Counted from the first letter of the stretch, positions 1-8,260 are shown. The stretch: DNA of 64,000 nt from Myxococcales bacterium (GCA_021787845.1 JAJYLH010000011.1:1-64000), one strand, 5' to 3'. Numbers and translations: made by a program. Notes: generated by a model not told the origin, from the sequence alone.

Positions 1-48
1 GGTCTCCATGACCGCTCCCGTGGACCAGCTTCCCGGCGTCACGCAAGG

Positions 49-121
49 GGGGAAAGTTTTGGAAGTCCGGGGGGGAAAGTTTTGAGAAATCCCCGGCTCA
101 GGGGGGGAAAGGTTTTGAGAG
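49..121. repeat. Three G-run/AAAGTTTTG direct repeats
   Basis: A motif of six or seven G followed by AAAGTTTTG (AAAGGTTTTG in the third copy) occurs at about 49-61, 69-84 and 101-117. Short repeats like this in multiple copies are typical of the ends of some insertion sequences, so this may be the edge of a mobile element lying mostly outside the window. No transposase is visible inside the window. The remaining sequence up to 345 holds nothing I can assign. Confidence 0.4.
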
Positions 122-345
122 TCTACATTCTCTTCCGCAATCTTCGATTCGCAGAAGTTACGATGGTGGCGAAGCAGCGGCTGCTCAAAAGTAGATCCAT
201 GCCCATCCGGCTCGCGCGCCGCCACGTTCGCGGGCGCCGGACATGTCAATGTCCGCGAGTTTGCCCACGACTTCTTTGCCCGACCCGGACGCTCACGCGT
301 CCGCCTCCGGGTGCGGCAGCCAGGCAGGCGGTGGATCGGCGAGTC

Positions 346-578
346 GCTGCGAGGGTTTTCCGCCGAGGTGCGGACTTCTTCCGGACCGCTGCGAGGGTCT
401 TCCGCCGGGGTGCGGACTTCTTCCGGACCGCTGCGAGGGTTTTCCGCCGAGGTGCGGACTTCTTCCGGACCGCTGCGAGGGTTTTCCGCCGAGGTGCGGA
501 CTTCTTCCGGACCGCTGCGAGGGTTTTCCGCCGAGGTGCGGACTTCTTCCGGACCGCTGTCGAGGGTTTTCCGCCGGA
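346..578. repeat. 42-bp tandem repeat array, 5.5 copies
   Basis: Units start at 346, 388, 430, 472 and 514, each exactly 42 bp, with a partial sixth copy from 556 to about 578. Each begins GCTGCGAGGG and contains GCGGACTTCTTCCGG. Unit 2 has a few substitutions and the others are almost identical. Because 42 is a multiple of three, all forward frames stay open and create spurious repetitive ORFs. The array ends just past the stop codon of the minus-strand YdeI-like gene. There are no spacers, so it is not a CRISPR array. Confidence 0.9.
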
Positions 579-590
579 ACGAGGCGAGCC

Positions 591-1070
591 TCAGCCGTCG
601 GCTTCTCCGGGAGGGCGGGTGAGCGCGGCGAGAAGAAGGCGGCTGATCAACTCGTCCAGCCGCCGGCGACGGCCGTCGTCGCTCCTCGCGCCGAGCACCC
701 AGCGCACTTCGGCCCGCCGGCGCGACCCCGGGAGTCCGCGAAACACCGCCCAGGCGACCGGGTCGGCGCGCAGGGTCGCGAGCAGCTCTCGCGCCCTCTG
801 GCGCGCCGGCGTCCACCACACGCTGTCCGGGGGGACGAAACGGCGGGCGCGACGTTCGTCGTCGAGGCGGCACGCCTGCGCGTCGACCCAACCGAAGCAC
901 AGCGCCTCCTCGATCGCGTCGTCGACGAGCAGGCCGGCCTCGCTGGCCGTCATCGCGATGGTGAGCCAGATTCCGCTCGCGGCCGCGTGGTTCTCGAGGA
1001 GCCAGGCCTGCCATTGCGCGCGGGTCATCACGCGGACCGAGCGGGCGTCGGGGCGGCGCGGCACCGGCAT
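591..1070 (-). CDS. YdeI/OmpD-associated family protein
   Basis: The 159-residue product has the YdeI-family layout. An N-terminal helix-rich part (WQAWLLENHAAASGIWLTIA) leads into the family hallmark EEALCFGWVDAQ at about residues 55-66. Next comes a basic stretch with the pattern RRFVPPDSVWWTPA, where the family usually has RF(S/T)PR...S.WS. The C-terminal segment RRAEVRWVLGARSD resembles the YIRWI...AKR end of the family. Members are small cytoplasmic proteins with no established catalytic activity; one is associated with peptide or bacteriocin tolerance. The open frame extends far upstream, but ATG 1070 is chosen because homology-like sequence starts there and the longer version would overlap mutS2. 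The gene lies 53 bp downstream of mutS2 and could be cotranscribed. Family assignment is fairly sure; function is unknown. Confidence 0.75.
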   Translation of the reverse strand: MPVPRRPDARSVRVMTRAQWQAWLLENHAAASGIWLTIAMTASEAGLLVDDAIEEALCFGWVDAQACRLDDERRARRFVPPDSVWWTPARQRARELLATLRADPVAWAVFRGLPGSRRRAEVRWVLGARSDDGRRRRLDELISRLLLAALTRPPGEADG

Positions 1071-1123
1071 CGAGCCAAGCGAACCGACGCGGGTCGCCGG
1101 ATATTCTCGCGTCCCCGACCGCC

Positions 1124-3559
1124 TCACCGCGCCCGCAGGGCGACCACCGTCACCCCGTCGCCGCCTTCGGGGGCTTCGCCGGGCCGGAACGAGGCGACGT
1201 AGGAGCTCGACCCCAGCTCCTCGCGCACCGCTTTCTTGAGGGCGCCGGTGCCGTGGCCGTGGACGACCGTGACCTCGTTGGCGTCGGTTCGATAGGCGCG
1301 GTCGAGCGCGTCGCGCAGCTCGCGCAGGGCGTCGTCGGTTCGCATGCCGCGCAGGTCGATGCGGGCCGGCGCGGTGGGCAGCGCAGCCGCCTTCGTCTTC
1401 TCGATCGCCGCTCGCTCTTCGTCGGCGGAGCGCTTCAGCTTGGGCTCGTTCCTGGTGCGTCCGGCGAGCGCGACGAGATCCGCGACGGGCACGCGCGCCT
1501 TCAAGGCGCCAACCGCCACCAGCGCCTCGCCGTCGGAGAGGTCGAGAATCTCGCCCTCGCGTTCGACGCTCGCGACCTGGACGCGCATCCCCGGTTTGAG
1601 CGCTTCCGGCGCGACCTCCGCCTCCTGCCGCGATGCCAAGGCATCCGCCCGAGCTTTCGCCCGCGCGGCCAACGCCTCCTGCTTCGCCGCCTCGGCCTCG
1701 AGCTGCTTCTGCGCTTCCACCGCGGCCTTGATGCTCGTCCCTCGACTGGGCTCGGGATGAGCGGCTTGCGCCTTCGCCAGCGTCCGCCGCACGTCGTCGC
1801 GCGCCCGCTCCAAATCCCTTGCGAACGCGAGCCGCGCGCCCGCCTCGATTTCCCGCTCGCGTTGCTCCAGGAGTCGCCGCTGCCGATTCCATTCCTCTTT
1901 GGCTTGGGCCAGCGCCGTCCGTTCCGCGTCCAAGGCCTTCGCGAGCCGCTCCACGTCGGCGCGCTCTTCCTCCAACGCGGTCACCGCTTGGGTCAGCGCT
2001 CCACCGGCGCCGCCGAGAAGCTCCCGCGCCCGCTCACAGACGCTTTCGGGCAATCCCACCCGCTGCGCAATCTCGATGGCGCTCGACGCGCCGACCACGT
2101 TCATCGTCAGCTTGTACGTCGGCGCCAGGCGCTCGAAGTCGAAGCCGACCGACGCCGCCATGAAGCGCTCATCGGTCAGACCCTTCGCCTTCACCTCATC
2201 GAGGTGCGTCGTGATCAGTACCTGCGCGCCCTTCGCGACCAGCCGCTCCAGCATCGCCGTCGCAATCGCCGCGCCCTCGCGCGGGTCGGTGTCCGCGGCA
2301 ATCTCGTCGATGCACACGAGCGTTCCCGGCACGGTCGCCGCGTCGATTTCCTTGAGCGCGGTCAGGTGCGCGGTGAACGTCGAAAGATCCTTCGATAGGT
2401 CGCCCTCGTCGCCGATGGCGGTCTCGATGCGCTCGTAGAGCGGGACCCGAGAGCCCTCGTGCGCCGGAATCGGGAGGCCCGCCCGTGCCATCAGCGCAGA
2501 GAGGCCGACCGCGGTCAGCGTGACCGTCTTTCCGCCCGCGTTTGGACCCGAGACGATGAGACCACTCTTGCCCGGCGCGAGGGCGACATCGTTCGACACG
2601 ACCGCGACCTCGCGCAAGACGAGCAGCGGATGGCGCACGCGGCGCAGGACGAATGGCTCGCACGCGTCGACCAGCTCCGGCTCTATCGCGTCGAGGCGAT
2701 CCGCGAGTCGGCCGCAGGCGCCGACGCGATCGAGCTCCGCCAGCACCGCGAGGTCATTCGAAAGCTCTGGCGCGCGCCGGCCGACGGCGTCGCTCAGGCT
2801 CGCGAGGATGCGACGCTCTTCTTCCTCAGCCATCGCCTGGACGATGGTGAGTTGGTTGCCGAGATCGATGAGCTCTTCGGGCTCGACGAAGAGCGTTTGG
2901 CCGCTTTGCGAGGCGTTGTGGACGATGCCCGGCAGCCGCGCCTGGTGCGAGGTCTTGACCGGCACGACGTAGCGTTCGTCGCGGATGGAAACGTACTTGT
3001 CGCGCAAGACCTCTTCCAGCTCCGGGTCGCGCAGCATCCCGTCGAGGCGATCCTTCAGCCGCAGATGCAGCCCCCGCGCGCGGCCGCGGAGGTCCGCGAG
3101 CAACGCGCTCGCGCGATCAGAAATCGTCCCGCCCGACTCGATGGAGCGTTCGATCTCCGCTGCGAGCGGCTCGAAGTCCGACAGCGCCTCCGCTTCCTGA
3201 GCCAGCGTCGGAGCGAGGTCGAGCCGCGTGTGGAGGAAGCGCCGGACTCGTACCGCGCCGCGCATCAGGGTCGCGCAAGAGAGGAGCGCCACCGGCTCCA
3301 AGATACCCTCGCGCGCGGCGCGGTCGAGCTGCGCCCGCACGTCAGGCACATCGGACAGCGGAATCTCCAACGCCTGCGTCCCGAGCCGCCGCGCCTCGGC
3401 CACCCGCGCAAGCTGCCGGCGACAGGTCTCCGCGTCGTCGAGAAAGGGCAGGGCGCGCGCCAGCTCGCGGCCGACCGCCGTGCGCGCCTCGCGTTCGAGC
3501 GCCGAGAGAACCTGGGGCCAGCCGAGCGCGGTGCGGGTCTTCTCAGAGATGATCGCCAT
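1124..3559 (-). CDS. mutS2: Endonuclease MutS2
   Basis: The 811-residue product has the complete MutS2 plan. A core/lever domain leads into the ABC-type ATPase with Walker A GPNAGGKT near residues 335-345 and a Walker B/D-loop region (CIDEIAADTDPREG near 415-430). A long charged coiled coil (about 510-640) follows, and the C-terminal Smr domain has IDLRG and VVHGHGTG. MutS2 binds branched DNA or collided ribosomes depending on species; the Smr domain is a nuclease module, and the protein does not take part in mismatch repair. ATG 3559 is preferred over an upstream TTG at 3571 because a GAGG motif precedes it. The usual DE-GTDP signature has become DEIAADTDP here, a noticeable variation. Length is normal for the family. 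Confidence 0.95.
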   Translation of the reverse strand: MAIISEKTRTALGWPQVLSALEREARTAVGRELARALPFLDDAETCRRQLARVAEARRLGTQALEIPLSDVPDVRAQLDRAAREGILEPVALLSCATLMRGAVRVRRFLHTRLDLAPTLAQEAEALSDFEPLAAEIERSIESGGTISDRASALLADLRGRARGLHLRLKDRLDGMLRDPELEEVLRDKYVSIRDERYVVPVKTSHQARLPGIVHNASQSGQTLFVEPEELIDLGNQLTIVQAMAEEEERRILASLSDAVGRRAPELSNDLAVLAELDRVGACGRLADRLDAIEPELVDACEPFVLRRVRHPLLVLREVAVVSNDVALAPGKSGLIVSGPNAGGKTVTLTAVGLSALMARAGLPIPAHEGSRVPLYERIETAIGDEGDLSKDLSTFTAHLTALKEIDAATVPGTLVCIDEIAADTDPREGAAIATAMLERLVAKGAQVLITTHLDEVKAKGLTDERFMAASVGFDFERLAPTYKLTMNVVGASSAIEIAQRVGLPESVCERARELLGGAGGALTQAVTALEEERADVERLAKALDAERTALAQAKEEWNRQRRLLEQREREIEAGARLAFARDLERARDDVRRTLAKAQAAHPEPSRGTSIKAAVEAQKQLEAEAAKQEALAARAKARADALASRQEAEVAPEALKPGMRVQVASVEREGEILDLSDGEALVAVGALKARVPVADLVALAGRTRNEPKLKRSADEERAAIEKTKAAALPTAPARIDLRGMRTDDALRELRDALDRAYRTDANEVTVVHGHGTGALKKAVREELGSSSYVASFRPGEAPEGGDGVTVVALRAR

Positions 3560-3631
3560 GGTGCCTCGCAAGGACGAGAGCCGGGTCGCGCAGAATAGTG
3601 AGCATCGACGGCCGGCGCACGAACCGAATGC

Positions 3632-4141
3632 CTACGCACGCGCGTCCGGCTGGGAGCTGAGCCATCCGATGGCTTCGTCATGGGACAAGACGCGCTCGGC
3701 GTCCCGCAGCTTCGACCATTCGTGGCCGCTGTCGCCGGTGACGACCCGCGCATCGGCATCCGCTGCGACGAAAGCCGCGATGAGCCAGTCGGTGGTCATG
3801 GGAGCACGGCCGCGGCCCTCGCGCCCGATCGCGATTCGCTTCGCGGATTGCCAAGCGTCGTCGGTGGGGAACCACTCCGCCAGCTTCGATGCGACGCGCG
3901 TCGCCTGATCCTTGTCGAAGCTCAAGAGCGAGATCCCAGCTTGGTCGAGAAACTCATCGTATCGCCGGAGCGAAAATGCAGAACCTCGATAGACGCGCTC
4001 ATGGTGCTGGTCCTCGACATAGACGGGCATCGGAATGACGACACGAAACCCCTTGCTCCTCGCCAGTCGCGAAAGGCTGGAGAGCGCTCTTGCGCTCCGC
4101 GCGAAGTTGGTATCGACCCACAAATTCGGCATGTCACTCAT
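3632..4141 (-). CDS. PIN-domain putative ribonuclease, partner of upstream ATPase
   Basis: This 169-residue protein has the spacing of acidic residues expected for a PIN nuclease: Asp in LWVDTNF near the N terminus, an acidic pair in VYVEDQ, Asp in MTTDWLIAAF, and Asp in VVTGDSGHEW near the C terminus. PIN domains are Mg-dependent RNases common in toxin-antitoxin and defence systems. ATG 4141 overlaps the end of the ATPase gene by 8 bp (ATGAGTGA), with a second ATG at 4132; either makes translation coupled to the ATPase. No small antitoxin gene of VapB type lies next to it, so it is unlikely to be an ordinary VapC. The partner ATPase is the obvious controller. The PIN assignment rests on motif spacing and is good but not certain. 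Confidence 0.7.
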   Translation of the reverse strand: MSDMPNLWVDTNFARSARALSSLSRLARSKGFRVVIPMPVYVEDQHHERVYRGSAFSLRRYDEFLDQAGISLLSFDKDQATRVASKLAEWFPTDDAWQSAKRIAIGREGRGRAPMTTDWLIAAFVAADADARVVTGDSGHEWSKLRDAERVLSHDEAIGWLSSQPDARA

Positions 4142-5390
4142 CCCGATCCGCGGAGCCGATACCGAATTCCTCATCCAGTTCCGACGCACGCCATGCCTGC
4201 CAGCGGCCATCGTCGTCCGGCAAGAAGCAGAGGAACCCGCCTGCGGGGACCCCCATCTCCTCGATCATGCGAGGCGGAAGCTTGGTGTATCCCTCTTGCG
4301 TGACCCATTGGATGTCGCCACCCTGCTCCACGGCCTTCTCCTTGAGGCCAGGCGCCGGGGTCTCCGAGGCCGTCCGCGCGACATCGACCTTGTCGCCCTT
4401 GCGGGCCAGCCGCACGACCCGGGGGCCATCGAACGCGGGCGAGTGGGTCTCGAGAAAGAACTGATCGACCAGGCCATCATCGATCTGGTTCTGCAGGATC
4501 TGCCGAAGTTGGTTCTGGTTTCGCGGCGAAAGGCTGAGCTCGGGTTCCTCGATCGCGATGATCGAAGCGCGCGCGGTCAACCCCGCGGCGACCAGCGCCG
4601 CGACCTGCTGCTCGCCAGAGCTCAACTCCGAGTGGCGCAAGACGAGTTGCCCCCGGCGCTCGAAACGGACGTCGTTCATGAACATGTCCACTTCGAGGCC
4701 GGAAAGGGTTTCGAAGCTCGTCACGTCCCTCACGAACGCACGCCAACGATCGCGGTCGAGACCGTCGAACGAACCCAAAAGGCTCAACAAGTTCCTCGCC
4801 ATCAGATCCGTTACTGGGCTTTCGAAGTTACTGGCCTCGTCGCGGCGCGGGACGGCGCTCTCGCGTCGGCGCGGATCGAATCGGACCCAAGGACGCGACT
4901 CACCCCCTGAGGGGGTCGAGAAAAGCGTGGCGAGAAGGTTTCGGAGATCCGCGGCGATCGGTTGCTCCCGACCATCCATGATCCGCTGGAGGCGAACCTT
5001 GTGCTCGGGTCCGGAAAGGATCACCGCGAGTCGCATGGTTCCGAGAGTGTTGTCCTCGAACGTGACCTCGACTTCGATGGGATCGAGGACCCCGAACGGC
5101 CAGTCGCGGTCTACCGGACCGAACCCCGAGTAGCCGTCCATGGCCGCTCTTCGGTGATGGGCCTTATCCTTTGCGTCCTCGTTGTTCGCGAAGAAGTACG
5201 CTGCGCCGCTGAAGAAGAGTTGGAGCGCCGAGAGCGCGGTCGACTTGCCGGCGCCGTTGTCGCCGTGGAAGACGACGATGCCGTCGGCGGGGCCATCCCC
5301 ATCGGCGAGGTCGAAGGTCACCGGATCGCGGAAGAGTCGGTAGTTCTTCACCGTGAACTGGCGGATTCTCAGGCTCGGTCGGGTGCTCAT
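4134..5390 (-). CDS. RecF/SMC-like ABC ATPase (AAA_21 type) paired with PIN protein
   Basis: The 418-residue product is a soluble single-gene ABC-type ATPase of the RecF/OLD/AAA_21 group. Walker A is GDNGAGKST at 43-51, following the typical start IRQFTVKNYRLF. The signature is LSSGEQQ near 255-261, the Walker B is IIAIEEPELSLS near 275-286, and the switch histidine is in THSPAF near 313. There is no fused TOPRIM domain after the ATPase, unlike OLD or GajA; the tail of about 100 residues is unassigned. ATG 5390 gives the canonical N terminus; the open frame continues upstream but does not look coding. ATPases of this class act as sensors or platforms for separate nuclease effectors in defence systems such as Septu and PARIS. 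Here the coupled partner is a PIN protein. Confidence 0.85.
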   Translation of the reverse strand: MSTRPSLRIRQFTVKNYRLFRDPVTFDLADGDGPADGIVVFHGDNGAGKSTALSALQLFFSGAAYFFANNEDAKDKAHHRRAAMDGYSGFGPVDRDWPFGVLDPIEVEVTFEDNTLGTMRLAVILSGPEHKVRLQRIMDGREQPIAADLRNLLATLFSTPSGGESRPWVRFDPRRRESAVPRRDEASNFESPVTDLMARNLLSLLGSFDGLDRDRWRAFVRDVTSFETLSGLEVDMFMNDVRFERRGQLVLRHSELSSGEQQVAALVAAGLTARASIIAIEEPELSLSPRNQNQLRQILQNQIDDGLVDQFFLETHSPAFDGPRVVRLARKGDKVDVARTASETPAPGLKEKAVEQGGDIQWVTQEGYTKLPPRMIEEMGVPAGGFLCFLPDDDGRWQAWRASELDEEFGIGSADRDE

Positions 5391-5645
5391 CGGTCGCTCA
5401 CCTCTCGGCGCGTTCCTATCACGCGCCAGATGAAAACGCACGTCCCCAACGGGACGCTCGACGATCTGGCGGAATCCCTGGGAAACGGCGGCGTCGCTTC
5501 CGCTGCGCCGGCCCGCGGCGTCGTCCTCGCTCGCCAGGAATGTGCGCGTCTCTTGCTCGGCCAATCCCGTGCGACACCCGAAGAGGGGCACTCGCTTCCG
5601 TCGACGGCTCGGCATCGAGCGGGCGGACATGGTAGGCTGTCGGCC

Positions 5646-6797
5646 ATGCGGACCTTCATCGTGCTGCTGCTCTCGGTATCGGCGATCGCCTCCGCGGCGC
5701 CGCAGAAAGCGGCTCACGATCCACCGGACGTGCAGGCGTGGAAGCTCTACGACGCGGCGTTCTCCGACGCGGTCGCCGGCCGGGACGCGAAGGCGGAGGC
5801 GCTGCTCGCGCGGCTGCGCGCGGAGCATCCTGGCACCGCCGCGGCCATCCTCGGCGCCGAGCTGGAGCGCTTTCTGGTCTCGAAGCTGACCGGCAAGCTG
5901 GCGCCGATGGGCCCGGCGGCGCGCGACCTCTTCACGCGGCGCCTCGAGTCGCCGGTGCCGTCGCTGACGCCGCCCCCGCGCGTGCCGAACGAGCTCGTCG
6001 GCCCCGAGCAGCCGACCGGCGAGGCACGCGCCGAGGTGACTTTCTGGCAGACGCTGAATGGCATCGGCGCCGGCGTCGAGGCTTGCATCCTGGCCAAGTG
6101 CAGCTCGGTGCAGTCCACCGCCGCGTGGGTCCTCTTGGGTGGCGGCCTCGGTGCCGGGCTGACGCTATGGGCTACGAGAAACGGCATCACGCCCGGGCAG
6201 GCGCTGGCGCTCGATGCGGGCACCGCCTGGGGCTTCTGGAACGCCGCCGCGCTGACGGCGCTCTGGTCGCCGACCGATCCCAGCTCCGTCGCCGGGCGCT
6301 ACCTGCTGGGCCAGGGCATCGGGCTCGGCGCCGGCGCTCTCGCTTGGCACGTGTTTCGGTTCACCGCCGGCGACGTCTCGCTGATGGACTCGGGCGGCAT
6401 CTGGACGGGCGTCGTCGCGGCGATGCTCATGGGTGCCTTTGCGCCAGACGAGATGTCTCACCACTTCTTCGGCGTGACGCTCGTCGCTTCCGATGCCGGC
6501 CTCCTCGGAGGCGCCCTCCTCTCGCGCGTCTACCCGATGAGCCGCGGCCGTTCGATCATGATCGACGCGGGCGGCCTCTTGGGCGGGCTCTTCGGCTTCG
6601 GGCTCTACGCCATCTTCGCCGGCGACGCGGGAGGCAGCTCGAAAGGGGCGCTGCTCTCCGGCGCGACAGGCACCGTCGTCGGCCTCGCCGGCGCGGCGTA
6701 CTTCTCCCGCGGCTGGGACGCGCCGAAGCTGCCGGTGCAGGTCGGGCTCGCGCCGACCCGCGGCGGCGCGATGGTCCTCGCGTCGGCGTCGCTCTGA
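5646..6797 (+). CDS. Exported multi-pass membrane protein, unknown function
   Basis: The 383-residue protein begins with a signal peptide (MRTFIVLLLSVSAIASAAPQ). A helical region follows (WKLYDAAFSDAVAGRDAKAEALLARL), resembling a single TPR-like hairpin. A long C-terminal part (about residues 140-370) alternates glycine-rich hydrophobic segments such as WVLLGGGLGAGLTLWA and GGLLGGLFGFGLYAIFAG, at least six potential membrane spans or barrel strands. No catalytic motif is recognised. It is divergent from the ATPase-PIN pair; the 255-bp gap between them must hold both promoters. ATG 5646 is chosen because it places the signal peptide at the N terminus, although the frame is open for 680 bp upstream. 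Proteins of this build are common in Myxococcota, but I cannot name a family. Confidence 0.8.
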   Translation: MRTFIVLLLSVSAIASAAPQKAAHDPPDVQAWKLYDAAFSDAVAGRDAKAEALLARLRAEHPGTAAAILGAELERFLVSKLTGKLAPMGPAARDLFTRRLESPVPSLTPPPRVPNELVGPEQPTGEARAEVTFWQTLNGIGAGVEACILAKCSSVQSTAAWVLLGGGLGAGLTLWATRNGITPGQALALDAGTAWGFWNAAALTALWSPTDPSSVAGRYLLGQGIGLGAGALAWHVFRFTAGDVSLMDSGGIWTGVVAAMLMGAFAPDEMSHHFFGVTLVASDAGLLGGALLSRVYPMSRGRSIMIDAGGLLGGLFGFGLYAIFAGDAGGSSKGALLSGATGTVVGLAGAAYFSRGWDAPKLPVQVGLAPTRGGAMVLASASL

Positions 6798-6900
6798 CCG
6801 GCGGGATCGACCTGCGCGCGCTCCTATGTTATGTGAAGTTTCCGAGCGGATGCTCACCTTCACCGGCGCGAGGTTTCGCGCCCGCCACACGGAGTCCCCG

Positions 6901-7242
6901 ATGACGGTCCAGGACGTGTTCGAGAAAGGTTTCGCGAGCGGCTTGGGGAAGAACCCGGAGCTCGCGAAGGAGGTCAACGCGATCATCCACTTCGACATCA
7001 CCGGCGACGGCGGCGGCCAGTGGACGCTCGACCTGACCCAGCCGACCGACTACGTCAAGCCGGGCTTCGTCGGGACCTCGGCGATGACGCTCTCGGCCAC
7101 CGCTTCCGACTTCCTCGACATCGTCGGCGGCAAGCTCAACGGGCAGATGGCGGTGATGACCGGGAAGCTGAAGATCAAGCCGATGAACGTCGGGCTCGCG
7201 ATGAAGCTCGGGAAGGTGCTGGCGGCCGGGAAGGGGAGCTAG
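6901..7242 (+). CDS. SCP2 sterol-binding domain protein
   Basis: A 113-residue stand-alone SCP2 fold. The line of motifs VNAIIHFDITGDGGGQWTLD, then AMTLSATASDFLDIVGGKLN and GKLKIKPMNVGLAMKLGKVL, follows the SCP2/thiolase sterol carrier signature: a beta sheet binding wall, then the D(F/L)...GKL segment and the G.(M)KIKGD-like strand. Family members bind fatty acyl-CoA or other lipids in a hydrophobic tunnel and act in the cytosol. An upstream start at 6826 is possible, but ATG 6901 matches the family N terminus and has GGAG 6 nt upstream. It lies about 100 bp downstream of the membrane protein on the same strand. Ligand cannot be predicted. Confidence 0.85.
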   Translation: MTVQDVFEKGFASGLGKNPELAKEVNAIIHFDITGDGGGQWTLDLTQPTDYVKPGFVGTSAMTLSATASDFLDIVGGKLNGQMAVMTGKLKIKPMNVGLAMKLGKVLAAGKGS

Positions 7243-7333
7243 CAGCGTGGCGTGAGCGCTCGCGCAGGGCAGGAGCGCTGGTGTATCGCGCGCGGCCCCG
7301 GGACGGGACTACGGCGCCGAAGTGCGTCGGCGG

Positions 7334-7376
7334 AAAGAAAAGGGCCCCGGAAACCAGGTGGTCTCCGAGGCCCTTC
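7334..7376 (-). terminator. Rho-independent terminator after tRNA-Gly
   Basis: Read on the minus strand, AAGGGCCTCGGA pairs with TCCGGGGCCCTT (one bulge) around a roughly 12-nt loop, followed by TTCTTT. It starts only 3 nt past the encoded CCA of the tRNA, so it is the natural end of the tRNA transcript. Confidence 0.8.
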
Positions 7377-7379
7377 TCG

Positions 7380-7454
7380 TGGAGCGGGTGAAGGGATTTG
7401 GACCCTCGACTTCGACCTTGGCAAGGTCGCACTCTACCGCTGAGTTACACCCGC
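7380..7454 (-). tRNA. tRNA-Gly (GCC)
   Basis: On the minus strand the acceptor GCGGGTG pairs with CACCCGC and is followed by discriminator T and an encoded CCA. The D arm is short (ACTCAGCGGTAGAGT). The anticodon stem CGACC/GGTCG holds the loop TTGCCAA, giving anticodon GCC, and the T arm is GAGGG-TCCAAAT-CCCTT with GTCGA before it. All arms fold canonically. It is expressed as a single tRNA with its own terminator. Confidence 0.97.
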
Positions 7455-7549
7455 ATCGCTGTCGGCTCGGGGCGCGCCACGCGCAGGCGCCGCGAGGGAG
7501 GCCGTGTATACGCGAGACGGTTTCTCCGGTCAACGAAAAAGCGACCGGC

Positions 7550-8236
7550 CTAGCCGGCGGCCTGGTCGGGGCGCCCGGACTTCTTCGATTCGAACACCCC
7601 GGCGACGAACCCGCGGAAGTAGTCGACGGCGCTCGTGATGCCGAAGAAGACCGCGAGGTAGGTGACGACAAGCCCCACCCGGTGGAAGTCGACCACGCCC
7701 TTCCACGCGAGGAGGTCGATGGGATAGCGGTAGTTGATGACGAGGCAGATGATGCCGGAGAGCTGGAGCGCTGTCTTCCACTTCCCGCCCTGGCTCGCCG
7801 CGATGACGATGCCGTCGCTCATCGCGATGGTCCTTAGGCCGCTGATGATGAGCTCGCGCCCGATGATGACGATGGCGACCCAGGCCGGGAGCCTCGCGAG
7901 GTAGACGAGCGCGACGTAGGCGCTCATCGTGATCAGCTTGTCGGCGAGCGGGTCGATGAACTTGCCGAAGGTCGTGATCAGGTTCAGGCGCCGGGCGAGG
8001 TAGCCGTCGACGAAGTCGGTGGTGCTCGCGAGGCCGAAGACGGCGGCCGACCAGAAGCTGTTGCGGCGGCTCTCGTCCAGGAGGAGCGCGACGAAGAGCG
8101 GGATGAGCGCGATGCGCGCCATCGTCACGAGGTTCGGCGCGTTCAGAATCTCTTCCCGCAGCGGGCCGCGCCGGCGGGCAGGGCGGAGCTTGCGGGCGGG
8201 GCGGAGCTTGCGGGGGAGGCGGCGCGCGCGGGCCAT
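7550..8236 (-). CDS. pgsA: CDP-diacylglycerol-glycerol-3-phosphate 3-phosphatidyltransferase
   Basis: The 228-residue inner-membrane enzyme makes phosphatidylglycerophosphate, the first committed step to phosphatidylglycerol and cardiolipin. It carries the full CDP-alcohol phosphotransferase motif D-G-x2-A-R-x8-G-x3-D-x3-D at residues 77-99 (D77, G78, A81, R82, G91, D95, D99). The typical PgsA start (NAPNLVTMARI) is at 32-42, with hydrophobic spans around 42-54, 104-125, 150-165 and 188-205. The first 30 residues are an Arg/Lys/Pro-rich extension containing a duplicated LRPARK/LRPARR, encoded by a direct DNA repeat. Either the tail is real and basic, or translation starts further in at a non-ATG codon. 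It is followed by the tRNA-Gly on the same strand. Confidence 0.93.
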   Translation of the reverse strand: MARARRLPRKLRPARKLRPARRRGPLREEILNAPNLVTMARIALIPLFVALLLDESRRNSFWSAAVFGLASTTDFVDGYLARRLNLITTFGKFIDPLADKLITMSAYVALVYLARLPAWVAIVIIGRELIISGLRTIAMSDGIVIAASQGGKWKTALQLSGIICLVINYRYPIDLLAWKGVVDFHRVGLVVTYLAVFFGITSAVDYFRGFVAGVFESKKSGRPDQAAG

Positions 8237-8260
8237 CGGGGCGAGGCTAGCTCAAAAAGC

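Noticed and set aside
346-578. CRISPR array
   Set aside because: The 42-bp units are contiguous with no unique spacers; the same holds for the arrays at 12670, 58420 and 60481.
82-1239. Repeat-containing plus-strand ORFs over the 42-bp array
   Set aside because: They exist only because 42 is a multiple of three and continue antisense to the YdeI-like gene.
3632-4141. VapBC toxin-antitoxin system
   Set aside because: There is no small DNA-binding antitoxin gene; the coupled neighbour is a 418-residue ATPase.
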